NCBI GenBank assembly: GCA_016165875.1
Contig: JABBOT010000005.1
Location: forward strand, 19,227,136 to 19,291,135
Length of the DNA stretch: 64,000 nucleotides
Source: Acanthopleura granulata
Taxonomy: Eukaryota; Mollusca; Polyplacophora; Chitonida; Chitonidae
Direction: 5' to 3'
Below are positions 56,901-63,100 of the stretch, one piece after another. Position 1 is the first letter of the stretch; each line of letters begins with the position of its first letter. Under the pieces are notes generated by a model, which did not search any database, was not told where the DNA came from, and saw nothing but the letters and a program-made list of their open reading frames with translations. A program made the translations under genes and the position numbers.

Positions 56901-58676
56901 TTTATTTCATAACAGGTTGAAGTCAATCATACACAAAACCTTTTTCACCCATATGATGACTCACTGGCAAGTTACTGACAAACTGTAACTCTTGTGATTT
57001 ATCCTTACTTCTAGCACCTGTTAATTACCGTAAAGTAGCCTAGTCTGTAACTAACAGTGTGATGTTCTCTCAATCATGGAACAATACATGTTCTGTAGAG
57101 CAAACAAAACTAAACATATCTCATTGTTCTCCTTGATAAATCTTAAACTAAAGAAAGTAGATAAATACAGCAGAAACTGACCAAGTTTTGTTGATCCTCA
57201 ACTGACAGGTAGGCCATGTCCCGCTTGGCTGCAATTCGCCGTCTCACATATTTCACCAGCTGGTTGAACGAGGTCGGAGGTGTGCGGATTTCATCCTGTA
57301 GATAAACAAAGACATGAAACACTGCATATTTCAAGGTAAGTTGGAAAAGTAAATTTAAAGTACCTCATCATAACTGACTTATTCATAATTCATGCAAAGT
57401 TATGTCTGATTGAAAGAAACAGGCACTCACATTGATGGGTGTGACAGGTCTCTCCAGCTGGATTTCTCTCACTTCACCTTCTGAAAGTTCATAGCAAGAC
57501 ATTTCCAGTAATTATCTATGTCTTATTTGTTTGATTTGGAGTTTACATCAAATTCAAAAATGATTTACTGACTGCAACTGATCTAAAATTTTGCCCATGA
57601 CAAATAATTTATTTTGTCCCATTCAGAAAGTTAGACTGTTGATCATAGAAAGGTATTTTGGGATTTCTTTAGCTGATAAGGTGATAAGTTTCAGCACCAA
57701 TCATGCCAAAAGTAACACTTATCATTTTTACTTGCTTCTGACAATGTACTTTTTGGGTGAATTTTTACTGCAAATACAATGTATGATGGCAGTCTGGTTT
57801 TAGGGTGGAGGAACCACTATTTTTTCAGCACGTAACAAACAAAACCCCTGACTTATATGTGTTCAGAGCTGAACAAGGAGCTTGTTTATTGGACATGGGT
57901 TAAGAGCTGGCAGGCTTCAGCAATACAGAAGGGGTATAGAAAGGGATCCTTCTGACAATTGCTTACAATAGGTTTGACAAAATATATATATTATACAGGT
58001 AATTGTAAATTATCAGAACAATATGCTGGCACAAAACTGACATACCACTTTCATGTGAGTAGGGGGCAAACAGTGACACGGCACCTATCACCTCATCTAC
58101 CTTATGCTCAACATCAGCCTATAACCAAAAAATCATAAATCATACAGTGAAATTATCTGGAGCTCAGCTACCTGTTATCATTAAATGTTCAGAAGCTTGG
58201 TAAAAAAAAATATTTAACTCTGCTCTCTCATTGGTGATTTCTATAATCTTTATCGTTTTAATTATGGAGGAAAAAAGGAGTCCTTAACTGGCCTGGGACA
58301 CTTTTTCTGATGGCATAGGGTAGTAGTATAGTATGTAGTATGAAACTGGACATCACCTCCTGGATATACATGAAAAACATCTACAGTATCATACGGCATC
58401 TGCATGGCTAAATAGGCATTTATTTGTCACTGAACCTAATATCATACAGCCTTACGTACATGGAACAATATTGATATTGCTGTAATGTTCTTACATTAGC
58501 AACGAAATGTTACAAGTATTTATACTCACATTATCATATTTGGGCCATGAAACCTGGTACATGCTATCCTGCTTGCCAGGTTTAACACTCCTCACTGCTT
58601 CAAACTTGGGCATCCTCAGCTCCTCGCTCATGAAGCCTTTGAATGCAGGAGGCTTGGGGCCTTCTCCTACCACCAT
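26796..58676 (-). CDS. CCDC87: CCDC87, coiled-coil domain-containing protein 87 (30 coding exons)
   Basis: Coding join on the minus strand, 5' to 3': 58676-58530, 58118-58046, 57480-57431, 57295-57182, 55895-55824, 55351-55255, 54511-54430, 54038-53918, 52985-52914, 51463-51370, 50623-50566, 49783-49744, 49414-49274, 45907-45764, 42024-41924, 40873-40810, 40170-40069, 39540-39424, 38969-38809, 38105-38054, 37378-37202, 36096-35879, 34921-34803, 34109-34001, 33132-33036, 31883-31752, 30963-30849, 29872-29811, 28598-28518, 26957-26796. All GT-AG with matching phases; 1057 codons plus TGA (human about 849). Recognised by collinear matches to human CCDC87 recalled from memory: a VSLF segment, WREVKK, RLFRHYLH, RRGVF, VHPQPATVT, SHLELEQ, LINPALE, FQWWKNTLSCDDYMKY and TDFLGVLYHFYDPE. 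Charged, helix-rich protein with no catalytic motif seen. In mammals it is testis-enriched and tied to sperm function. The start ATG has a strong context (ATCACCATGG). Convergent with ZFR, divergent from TRMO. Confidence 0.88.
27177..27301 (+). repeat. SINE family 1, 5'-truncated
   Basis: atgcggatggttgagggttt, cccaccataatgctggttgc, tataagtgaaatattcttga, tail ccaatcaaataaataaataa. In the last CCDC87 intron. Confidence 0.8.
28205..28217. repeat. C13 homopolymer
   Basis: Thirteen C in a row on the plus strand in a CCDC87 intron. Length may be unreliable. Confidence 0.8.
28518..28598 (-). CDS. CCDC87: CCDC87 coding exon 29
   Basis: Encodes CIEDIEEDIKTELDYVKNNF and NDIITYK. Phase 0-0, donor gtatgt. 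Confidence 0.9.
28616..28662. repeat. Tandem duplication of 23-24 bp
   Basis: gagttcagtatttgtcttca ttc occurs twice head to tail, about 20 nt upstream (in transcript sense) of CCDC87 coding exon 29. Confidence 0.75.
29811..29872 (-). CDS. CCDC87: CCDC87 coding exon 28
   Basis: Encodes GHKGSSAARLDEARERSYYY R. Acceptor ttctctctccag, donor gtgagt. Confidence 0.9.
30661..30830 (-). repeat. SINE family 1, head half
   Basis: ccgcaggttgctggcagacc ... cgcgctaaccgactgagcca cggcggcccc. Tail missing. Ends 18 nt below CCDC87 coding exon 27. Confidence 0.8.
30849..30963 (-). CDS. CCDC87: CCDC87 coding exon 27
   Basis: Encodes AILKWEQVTQLITQRETILK and KLEKFERFASDPNRFFTK, a C-terminal helical region. Ends phase 1. 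Confidence 0.9.
31082..31240 (-). repeat. SINE family 1, 5'-truncated, with 12-bp target-site duplication
   Basis: Flanked by CTAGTGAGAACA at 31070-31081 and 31241-31252. The insert begins with the TTTA tail and stops at ..acggccggag. Confidence 0.88.
31752..31883 (-). CDS. CCDC87: CCDC87 coding exon 26
   Basis: Encodes AVEKTVSPQERLERVWNALL and MPDSLRLDMAIKYSGNEYYQ. Phase 0-0. Confidence 0.9.
31914..31933. repeat. (CA)n microsatellite
   Basis: CACACA run next to the CCDC87 exon 26 acceptor region. Confidence 0.8.
31962..32118. mobile_element. 157-bp MITE-like palindrome with TA flanks
   Basis: Ends CTGTGGCAAC and GTTGCCACAG, flanked by TA. Arms of about 75 bp share AACAAATGACGCAAGGCGAT and AAACCATTTTC. 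The TA duplication and length fit a Tc1/mariner-derived MITE. Confidence 0.75.
33036..33132 (-). CDS. CCDC87: CCDC87 coding exon 25 (Ser-rich)
   Basis: Encodes RTAATDVRSSSAMSRNLSTP and TSKAGSERSSVSP, Ser/Thr-rich and probably disordered. Confidence 0.85.
34001..34109 (-). CDS. CCDC87: CCDC87 coding exon 24
   Basis: Encodes ERDHGPDQNPPETDLDRRSK and the basic run ARALARRSARALR. Ends phase 2. Confidence 0.87.
34803..34921 (-). CDS. CCDC87: CCDC87 coding exon 23
   Basis: Encodes SIEKEKKLEALKAQKSEYTE and GFWNVNSVMMGGLGKDPKLE. Ends phase 1. Confidence 0.88.
35564..35780. mobile_element. MITE with ~27-bp inverted ends, copy 1 (217 bp)
   Basis: Starts CCCTAATTCTTCTAATT, ends AATTGGAAGAATTAGCG, with TA on each side. 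Shares the internal aactgggagagaaat and gctttcagc with the copy at 39079. Confidence 0.7.
35879..36096 (-). CDS. CCDC87: CCDC87 coding exon 22 (with His/Pro/Thr repeat)
   Basis: Encodes DTDFLGVLYHFYDPEAEGED (human QTDFLKVIFNLYQDEDE), then HPTHTSIHPTHTSHPH, a short in-frame repeat coded by CACCCTACCCACACCTCC-like units, then a more ordinary end, MTAKQALR. Ends phase 2. Confidence 0.9.
36190..37240 (-). repeat. 57-bp tandem array made of an exon end plus its 5' splice site
   Basis: On the plus strand TC(A/G)CCTCACC recurs at 36794, 36851, 36908, 36965, 37022, 37079, 37136 and 37193, exactly every 57 bp; the last is the real exon 21 donor. Left of 36790, older copies with a period near 60 bp run back to about 36190. 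Each clean unit, read on minus, is CTACATGAAG..GTCTCCACAAAG|GTGAGG(T/C)GACTAAC... Confidence 0.93.
37202..37378 (-). CDS. CCDC87: CCDC87 coding exon 21
   Basis: Encodes TPNMDKIAEILKAKENNFKM and ARTYASWFQWWKNTLSCDDY ending MKYVSTK; human AAWVWWKNHVSQEDYLKYLATQ. Its last ~26 nt plus its donor have been copied many times in the next intron (see findings). Confidence 0.93.
38054..38105 (-). CDS. CCDC87: CCDC87 coding exon 20 (52 nt)
   Basis: Encodes PKTPPKNTKGESQFPPV. Acceptor is a long T tract followed by cag. Confidence 0.85.
38107..38141. repeat. AAAC-rich simple repeat
   Basis: aaaaaaaaacaaacaaacat acaaacaaac, just upstream (transcript sense) of the CCDC87 coding exon 20 acceptor. Confidence 0.6.
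38809..38969 (-). CDS. CCDC87: CCDC87 coding exon 19
   Basis: Encodes DDLVMPSADKVDLSEVMPSA and KALRLINPALERPLEAPWGD; human ERPLYIINPELAKLYSQRTG. Ends phase 2. Confidence 0.9.
39079..39229. mobile_element. MITE with ~27-bp inverted ends, copy 2 (151 bp)
   Basis: Starts CCCTAATGCTTCTAATT, ends AATTAGAAGAATTAGGG, with TA on each side. A shorter relative of the element at 35564. Confidence 0.7.
39424..39540 (-). CDS. CCDC87: CCDC87 coding exon 18
   Basis: Encodes ISGDTIIQLDKNLFLEDEIK and EVYREVMRSLPTSHLELEQ; human VEVYKELLSRVSSSHLSFDQ. Confidence 0.92.
40069..40170 (-). CDS. CCDC87: CCDC87 coding exon 17
   Basis: Encodes LPVKTSDIRVSERVCMSSLT and YATVFNHLQEE; human AAAVRVSDRNF and ALYNHLAGE. 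Confidence 0.9.
40810..40873 (-). CDS. CCDC87: CCDC87 coding exon 16
   Basis: Encodes LDIKPPVHPQPATVTSKANN; human FPLHPQPVTVTLKLRN. Confidence 0.9.
41495..41800 (-). repeat. SINE family 2, with tRNA-like head
   Basis: Minus strand begins ccaccttgatggcctagtgg ttagagcg (A-box-like) with ggatcagtcccaa (B-box-like), then aatggtacttgttgctgc and gtcagtataatgtgactg. Same body as 12331-12650. Confidence 0.7.
41924..42024 (-). CDS. CCDC87: CCDC87 coding exon 15 (coiled coil)
   Basis: Encodes AMTRGKKHDDLKDRLEKQMD followed by ELEEAQKEALLKE, a clear coiled-coil heptad run; human RHPAAGHRLEELEKMLRNLQEEEA is equivalent. Confidence 0.88.
42098..42350 (-). repeat. SINE family 1, near full length
   Basis: gtttcattggtgtttaacat ... 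ctagcacactaacccctcgg ccacggaggacc. In the intron upstream of CCDC87 coding exon 15. Confidence 0.8.
43941..44084 (+). repeat. SINE family 1, 5'-truncated
   Basis: ccagcaacctgcaggtggtc, ccaccataatgctggctacc, aagtaaaatattcttgagta, tail of aaataaataaatg. Confidence 0.75.
45570..45672 (+). repeat. ~110-bp dispersed repeat, copy 4
   Basis: Contains ggttgggttatgtcgaatga followed by acatatttttaaggatggcc, the cleanest copy of the block. Confidence 0.5.
45764..45907 (-). CDS. CCDC87: CCDC87 coding exon 14
   Basis: Encodes DEQHVKEGDKSAAGGTSDLE and EEDELPILLQ. Acidic, helical. Phase 0-0. Confidence 0.85.
45908..49273 (-). other. Largest clean stretch in CCDC87
   Basis: 3.4-kb intron. Contains the perfect inverted repeat at 46940 and two related AT-rich blocks near 47825 and 47945 (ttattattt/c..atacatgtatttatattt). 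No further gene seen. Confidence 0.5.
46940..46965. repeat. Perfect 12-bp inverted repeat
   Basis: ATTATCCATTGA, GT, TCAATGGATAAT. In a large CCDC87 intron; purpose unknown. Confidence 0.7.
49274..49414 (-). CDS. CCDC87: CCDC87 coding exon 13
   Basis: Encodes RCQSVPILKGYGESLKEELS and ends TKNARKM; human has a comparable RGQSMPSLREGW segment. Confidence 0.87.
49744..49783 (-). CDS. CCDC87: CCDC87 coding exon 12 (40 nt)
   Basis: Encodes LLEQESRKLIMAQ after the split codon. Phase 2 to 0; required to link exons 11 and 13 in frame. Confidence 0.8.
50566..50623 (-). CDS. CCDC87: CCDC87 coding exon 11
   Basis: Encodes DMPVMDIPSRISHNEFTDS. Ends phase 2. Confidence 0.85.
50780..51090. repeat. Degenerate tandem repeat, about 3 units of ~105 bp
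   Basis: gaaatcatatacaatag (50806), gaaatcatgtagaattg (50922) and gcaataatatacaatag (51014) recur together with cagcatag, gatcttcagct and gacagaaa. Confidence 0.55.
51370..51463 (-). CDS. CCDC87: CCDC87 coding exon 10
   Basis: Encodes LCDQMPQLDTGKLLRLLDAI and PEGLTDRTLSD. Ends phase 1. Confidence 0.85.
52914..52985 (-). CDS. CCDC87: CCDC87 coding exon 9
   Basis: Encodes MESIRPVKGVRRQSFKAPNE. Phase 0-0, donor gtcagt. Confidence 0.85.
53918..54038 (-). CDS. CCDC87: CCDC87 coding exon 8
   Basis: Encodes LNILTVRRYIVADMRNSGRS and a Ser/Pro-rich end. A SINE tail begins only 18 nt upstream of its acceptor (see findings). Confidence 0.88.
54056..54197 (-). repeat. SINE family 1 fragment next to a splice acceptor
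   Basis: tttgggttttgcatcacact, tttcacttatgcgacagtgg, catggtgggaggaaatcgag, ccgcaggttgct. Tail ends 18 nt from the acceptor of CCDC87 coding exon 8. Confidence 0.75.
54430..54511 (-). CDS. CCDC87: CCDC87 coding exon 7
   Basis: Encodes VLNRRGVFSGPANMCRLKAQ; human MSTPRGVFTESATLTRLAAS. Ends phase 2. Confidence 0.9.
54597..54726 (-). repeat. SINE family 1 fragment
   Basis: tatttatttgaatagtgttt, gagaatatttcactcataca, gaaaaccgagcagagcccag. Lies about 85 nt upstream of CCDC87 coding exon 7. Confidence 0.7.
55001..55075 (-). repeat. SINE family 1 fragment (middle part)
   Basis: gggagaaacccacaaccatc, cgcaggttgctggcagactt, cccacgtacggcc. Confidence 0.75.
55255..55351 (-). CDS. CCDC87: CCDC87 coding exon 6
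   Basis: Encodes ITVYIVTVCERLFRHYLHKA; human LEAYVLLSSEQLFLRYLHLL. One of the best-conserved pieces. Confidence 0.9.
55824..55895 (-). CDS. CCDC87: CCDC87 coding exon 5
   Basis: Encodes AGILMGEVNGIWREVKKQVD; human has LIKVILDELKCSWRE here. Symmetric phase 0. Confidence 0.87.
56276..56547 (-). repeat. Full-length SINE family 1 with 10-bp target-site duplication
   Basis: Flanked by CAAGTGGTCT at 56266-56275 and 56548-56557. Runs from TTTA tail through tttgattggtgttttacgct to the tRNA-like head at cctcggccaatggaggc. About 270 bp, the best guide to the element's true ends. Confidence 0.9.
56582..56717 (-). repeat. SINE family 1, 5'-truncated
   Basis: TTTA run, gattggtgttttacaccgta, ctcaagaatatttcacttat, caggttgctggcag. 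Flanks AACTGATGATT and AACTTGATGATT look like a duplication with one indel. Confidence 0.82.
57182..57295 (-). CDS. CCDC87: CCDC87 coding exon 4
   Basis: Encodes DEIRTPPTSFNQLVKYVRRR and later KRDMAYLSVEDQQNL. Phase 0-0, donor gtcagt. Confidence 0.85.
57431..57480 (-). CDS. CCDC87: CCDC87 coding exon 3
   Basis: Encodes EGEVREIQLERPVTPIN. Acceptor tgaactttcag, donor gtgagt. Confidence 0.85.
58046..58118 (-). CDS. CCDC87: CCDC87 coding exon 2
   Basis: Encodes ADVEHKVDEVIGAVSLFAPY, aligned to human FYHRLLRPLSLFP near the N-terminus. Ends phase 1. Confidence 0.85.
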
Positions 58677-58695
58677 GGTGATGTACTTGATGAGC
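58530..58695 (-). CDS. CCDC87: CCDC87 coding exon 1
   Basis: Acceptor atatattttcag, donor gtgagt. ATG at 58676 in ATCACCATGG; protein starts MVVGEGPKPPAFKGFMSEEL. The short stretch 58677-58695 is open too and is taken as 5' UTR. Confidence 0.8.
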
Positions 58696-58762
58696 CTGAA
58701 AATATATATTACTAACATATCAAAACACGCATTCCTTTTGAGATCATGATTCAAATTCCTTT

Positions 58763-58997
58763 CATTTATTTATCTGATTGGTGTTTTACGCCGTACTCAA
58801 GAATATTTCACTAATATGACAACCAGCATTATGGTGGGAGGAAACCCACAACCATTTGCAGGTTGCTGGTAGACCTTCCCACACACAGATGGAGAGGAAG
58901 CCAGCATAAGCTGGATTTGAACTCACAGCCACTGCATCGGTGAGAGGCTCCTGTGTTACTATGCTGCACTAGTGTGCTAGCCCCCTAAGCCACTGAG
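58763..58997 (-). repeat. SINE family 1, near full length
   Basis: ctgattggtgttttacgccg ... agctggatttgaactcacag ... ccccctaagccactgag. Inverted relative to the copy at 59129, 130 bp away. Confidence 0.85.
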
Positions 58998-59128
58998 ATA
59001 AACTTTCAGTTCATTTCAATTAGTCAAGCTAGGGGTAAGTGGGTTCGATGTTTCCAAGCTTTACTTTTTATAAAGCCTAGGGTAAGGTATAGCTATGATA
59101 TAAGCATCTACTAATTTGATACAAATGT

Positions 59129-59400
59129 GGGGGCTCTGTGGCTCAGCTGGTTAGCGTGCTATCACAGCATAATGACCCAGAAGTCTCTCACTAATGTGGT
59201 CTCTTTTAGTTCAAGTCCAGCTTGTACTGGAATCCTCTCCAAGCGTCCGTGAGATGGCCTGCCAGTAACCTGCGAATGGTTGTGGGTTTCCCATGGGCTT
59301 TGCCCAGTTGCCTCCCACCATAATGCTGGCCACTGTCATATAAGTGAAGTGTTCTTTAGTACAGTGTAAAACACCAATCGAAAAAATACATAAATTAATA
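59129..59400 (+). repeat. Full-length SINE family 1
   Basis: Head gggggctctgtggctcagct ggttagcgtgc (A box), tagttcaagtccagc (B box), body and tail aaaacaccaatcg. In the first intron of CCDC87. Confidence 0.87.
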
Positions 59401-59766
59401 GAAAAGCTATTGGATGGACTAAATAAAACAACATTTCAGCCTGTTAAAATACAGCATTCCAGTATGAAGTAGAAAAAGGCATTTAATTTAGACTGTTACT
59501 TTATAAAGAAAAAAAAACTGACCATTAAAATTCAGTCACAAAGAGTTAAAATTGAATCTCGTTGAAAAGAAACGTATAAATGTCAATCACACTAGGGGAG
59601 ATAACTATGTATTGTAGTAAACAGTGCACGACTTTAGAAAGTATCGTCCATAAATTACACATTAACGATTGAATTTCAATGTGGCACCAGCTCAGCCAGA
59701 TGTCCAATGTTCAGAAATTAAAGTGTACCGTCGAAACATTTACATGGAGAAAAGACATCTACTCAC

Positions 59767-59835
59767 AAACAAAGCTACAAGCGATATAATCACTATACAG
59801 TGGTCGCCATATTTGTTTATCTTGGTGACCATTTG
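59767..59835 (-). other. CCDC87: Possible CCDC87 5' UTR exon
   Basis: Minus strand: AAATATGGCGACC (YY1-like) near 59800, ending in a perfect gtgagt donor (complement of 59761-59766). Its own ATG opens only a five-codon frame (MATTV, stop). The coding exon at 58695 has a clear acceptor, so an upstream non-coding exon is required and this is the best candidate. The upper boundary is a guess. Confidence 0.4.
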
Positions 59836-60056
59836 GAAGTCAAGCAAAATGAAAAACGCCAACAGTAGCTTTATATGAAGTTAACACTCAGTCTATACAC
59901 CATGGGTACTTTCCGTTTATGCAGTTATCTATTTCTTTACCTGCTTTGTTACTCTAGATTATTATCCATGTCCTCTCGAGAGGAATTTCTGGGCAAATCC
60001 TGTCCAGTGGCGGTTGCAGTAAATCGTGATCCCGTCCGACTTCCTGTTGGCACGAC
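59767..60056. promoter_or_regulatory. Probable bidirectional CCDC87/TRMO promoter
   Basis: Lies between the putative CCDC87 5' UTR exon and the first TRMO codon. It has a YY1-like CGCCATATTTG near 59800, an ETS-type ACTTCCTG near 60040 and a more CpG-rich right half. No TATA box at a telling position. Confidence 0.45.
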
Positions 60057-60143
60057 ATGCGCAGTTGTCAAGAGATTGACATGCTGGCTCTACTGGGCAG
60101 TCCGTCATGCACTGAGCGCCACAGGTATCCTGCAGTAATACAG
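60057..60143 (+). CDS. TRMO: TRMO putative first coding exon
   Basis: ATG at 60057 (MRSCQEIDMLALLGSPSCTE) runs open to the second of two tandem donors (cag|gtatcc at 60143). Length 87 nt, phase 0, which joins in frame to 61335. The earlier donor at 60124 would break the frame. Not conserved in sequence, so based on reading frame and position only. Confidence 0.45.
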
Positions 60144-63100
60144 GTATCCGTTAACATTATTGCACATGGAGGTTGAAGAATACTGTACTTTGTCACGAAA
60201 TCTAGATCGATCAGTGCCTGACAGAAATCACGCTTGACTGACATGTACATATCAGTGTAGTTGTACATATATGTAGATTTGTGTTCCATGTAGGCTATGG
60301 CCTACCAGTTGGCCTGAAAGACTGAATCAGTCTTTATTCAGTTTTATGAAGTGAATTATTATCATTCATCTATAATTCTTATCTGACAGGGTCTTATTAG
60401 ATAAAGTAGTAAGTAAAAATTATCACTATTTGCTTGCTTTACTGTAGATAGTGAATTAACTTTAAAATACTATTTCAAGTATCTGTAAATGACTAAAAAT
60501 TACCCCCCCAAATATGAGCTCTTTTGGAGAGGCAAATAATTGTCATGCGATAGGACTTTTGGTTTTGGTCATCAACACGACAGTAGTGTACTAAGTCATA
60601 AAGCTATCCAGTAACGTAAGTGGAGAAGGAAGAAACGCTGTTAAATGTTCAAAGAGATTCATAATACATGTAGATCGTCAGAAAATCTGCATCAGTACGG
60701 TACCTGAGTTAAATAGCTAGGCTGAATCAAAATAATATTCATCTTGAAGGATGATAACCTTTTAGAATTTAACTGATCTTAATGGACTGGATCATATTAC
60801 ACAGTCATGATATTCTTGGTGATCACATTTTAATGTACTAGTAATGAAAGGGTATATTTATAATGCCTCCAATTAAAATGTCAAAAAAAAGATCAATAAT
60901 TAAAAAAAAAAATCAGTTAACAATTTTAATAAACTGCCACTGCTTCAAAAATTGTTTTTAAAAATCATGAGCATCTGAAATAGGGAGAGTAAAGGACAGA
61001 ACACTGGATGTAGGAGTGAGTTGTTAGTTCCTAAAGAGGGATTGTATGGTCATCACGGCTGTATCTAAAACTAGCTATAGATACAATTACAAAACTCCAA
61101 TCATTCTTTATGTCTTTTATGAAATGTGAAAACGTTTCAAAGATGTTTTAACTAGTCGTACAAGCAGGGTTTTTTAATATTCTTGTTACACAGATTAGGC
61201 TTTTATATCAACGCTTCAGCATTGTAAAGCTGTAAAATTAGGAAAAAAAGGAAGTAAATTATATAAACTGACTTTTTTAGTGAAGTATTGTCCATAAATA
61301 GGTTTTGACCTGATTTGGTATCTGTCCTTTTCAGATTGTTTCCACTATGGCAGTGCAACTCACTCCCATTGGCTTCATGAAATCAATATTTAAATACAAG
61401 AACGGCACACCCAGACAGTCTCAGCTCTGTAAGGATGCAAGAGGTGTTCTGGCTATAGAGAAATCCATTTTCAACAACCCAGAACATTCCCTTGAAGACC
61501 TGGAGAGTTTCACCCATGTTTGGTAACTGAATTACATGTAATTTGTATATAAAGTTATTTCCGTGTTACTCTTCTCAGAGATAAGATTTTATATAATTTC
61601 AGATTTTTGTAAGGAATTACATGTTTTATACCTATCGGGTAAATCCTTTTGTAATAAAGCCTACGAGACACGAGAAAGTTTGAGGTTTGAGTGAAGGCTG
61701 CCACAGAGTTTATTTTATAATACATTTATGAAACATTACCTTTGTATATATGCTACCTTACTACTATTTCTTATTTGCGCTGTTCTCTTTTGCTTTATTA
61801 ATGACCACATGTAATAACTGTGTCAGTGTCTGTATTCATGCATGATCTGTGATGTAATGTGTGTTTTTACAGTACCTGTTTTTGTCAACAGGATTTTGTT
61901 CCTGTTTCACAAAAACTCCGGCTGTGCCAGCAAGGCTAAAGTTCGCCCACCACGCCTGGGTGGGAGAAGAGTCGGTGTGTTCTCAACGCGGTCTCCCCAT
62001 CGCCCTAACCCCATTGGACTAACATTGGCAAAACTGGACGCTGTTAGAGGTACATGTTGTAATCTTCGGTAGCTCTAGCCAACATACTTTGACTGAAGGC
62101 CGCTTGCACGAAGCACCGTAACTGCCACGGCAACCAGCAGTGTAGACTTGTGAGATGGTAGCTTCGTGCTAACAGGGCAATTGGGCCTGGGTCCAGATTT
62201 CTGGAGAGAAACAAAATTTATTTTAGTTGTGACAAGCAACATTATTACTGTAAGGTGATCCATCTGTTGTTTGATCAGTCAAATTTTTGACTTTTTGACA
62301 AAAAGTGGCCTTTGTGCAAGAGGACACGAAACCCTGCACAGTTGACTATTTGTACGTTGTTGTGAGCTTGCACTTGTTGATCTAGTGCCGAAGTCTGATT
62401 TTTAGTTATACTGGTTGAAGACAAGAAAAGGTTATATATTAGCAAGTTGTCTAGTGTCCATCCATCTGCCTACTTGTCTGTGTGTCTGTCTGTCCGTCCA
62501 TTTTTCCAGTGTCTGTTAACTTTTCCTTCCAAATGCTGCTCCTCGAACAGTCCAATTTCAGCGAAACTTTGTTGAAGTGTATACAACATTAAGATACATA
62601 ATTTGTAGTATCGACTTTCCATTTTGTCCACCTATCTGAATGTTTATCCCTTATATGTTAACATACAGGTATTTTTCAAAAGGCTACTCCTCCCCCAGTT
62701 TTTCACTGATTTCAATGAAACTCTGTTGAAGTGTACACTACATCAAGATACATAATTCAGAGTATCAGTTTTCCATTCTAATGATAGTTTTGTTTCTGTC
62801 TGTTCATCCAGCATATGTTAACTTTTCCTTCAAAGTGCTACTAGTTACTCTTACAGCTTTGTCCAGATTCAAGAAAACTTGGTTTCAGTGAATCAAGATA
62901 CATATTTCACAGCATTGCCTTTCAGTTTTCTATCAAGGTACATAGTTTGCAGTATCGATTTTTCATATTAACACATATGTATCTTTCAAAACCCTACTCC
63001 TCCAACAGTTTTTGACTGATTTCAACGAGCCTTGGTTTAAGTGTAGGCTACATCAGTCTACGTGATTTGTAGAATCGATTTTTTACTTCGATGATCGGTT

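Noticed and set aside
59875..60138. Plus-strand frame of 87 codons before TRMO
   Set aside because: Its phase cannot join to TRMO exon 2 at either donor; it covers promoter sequence.
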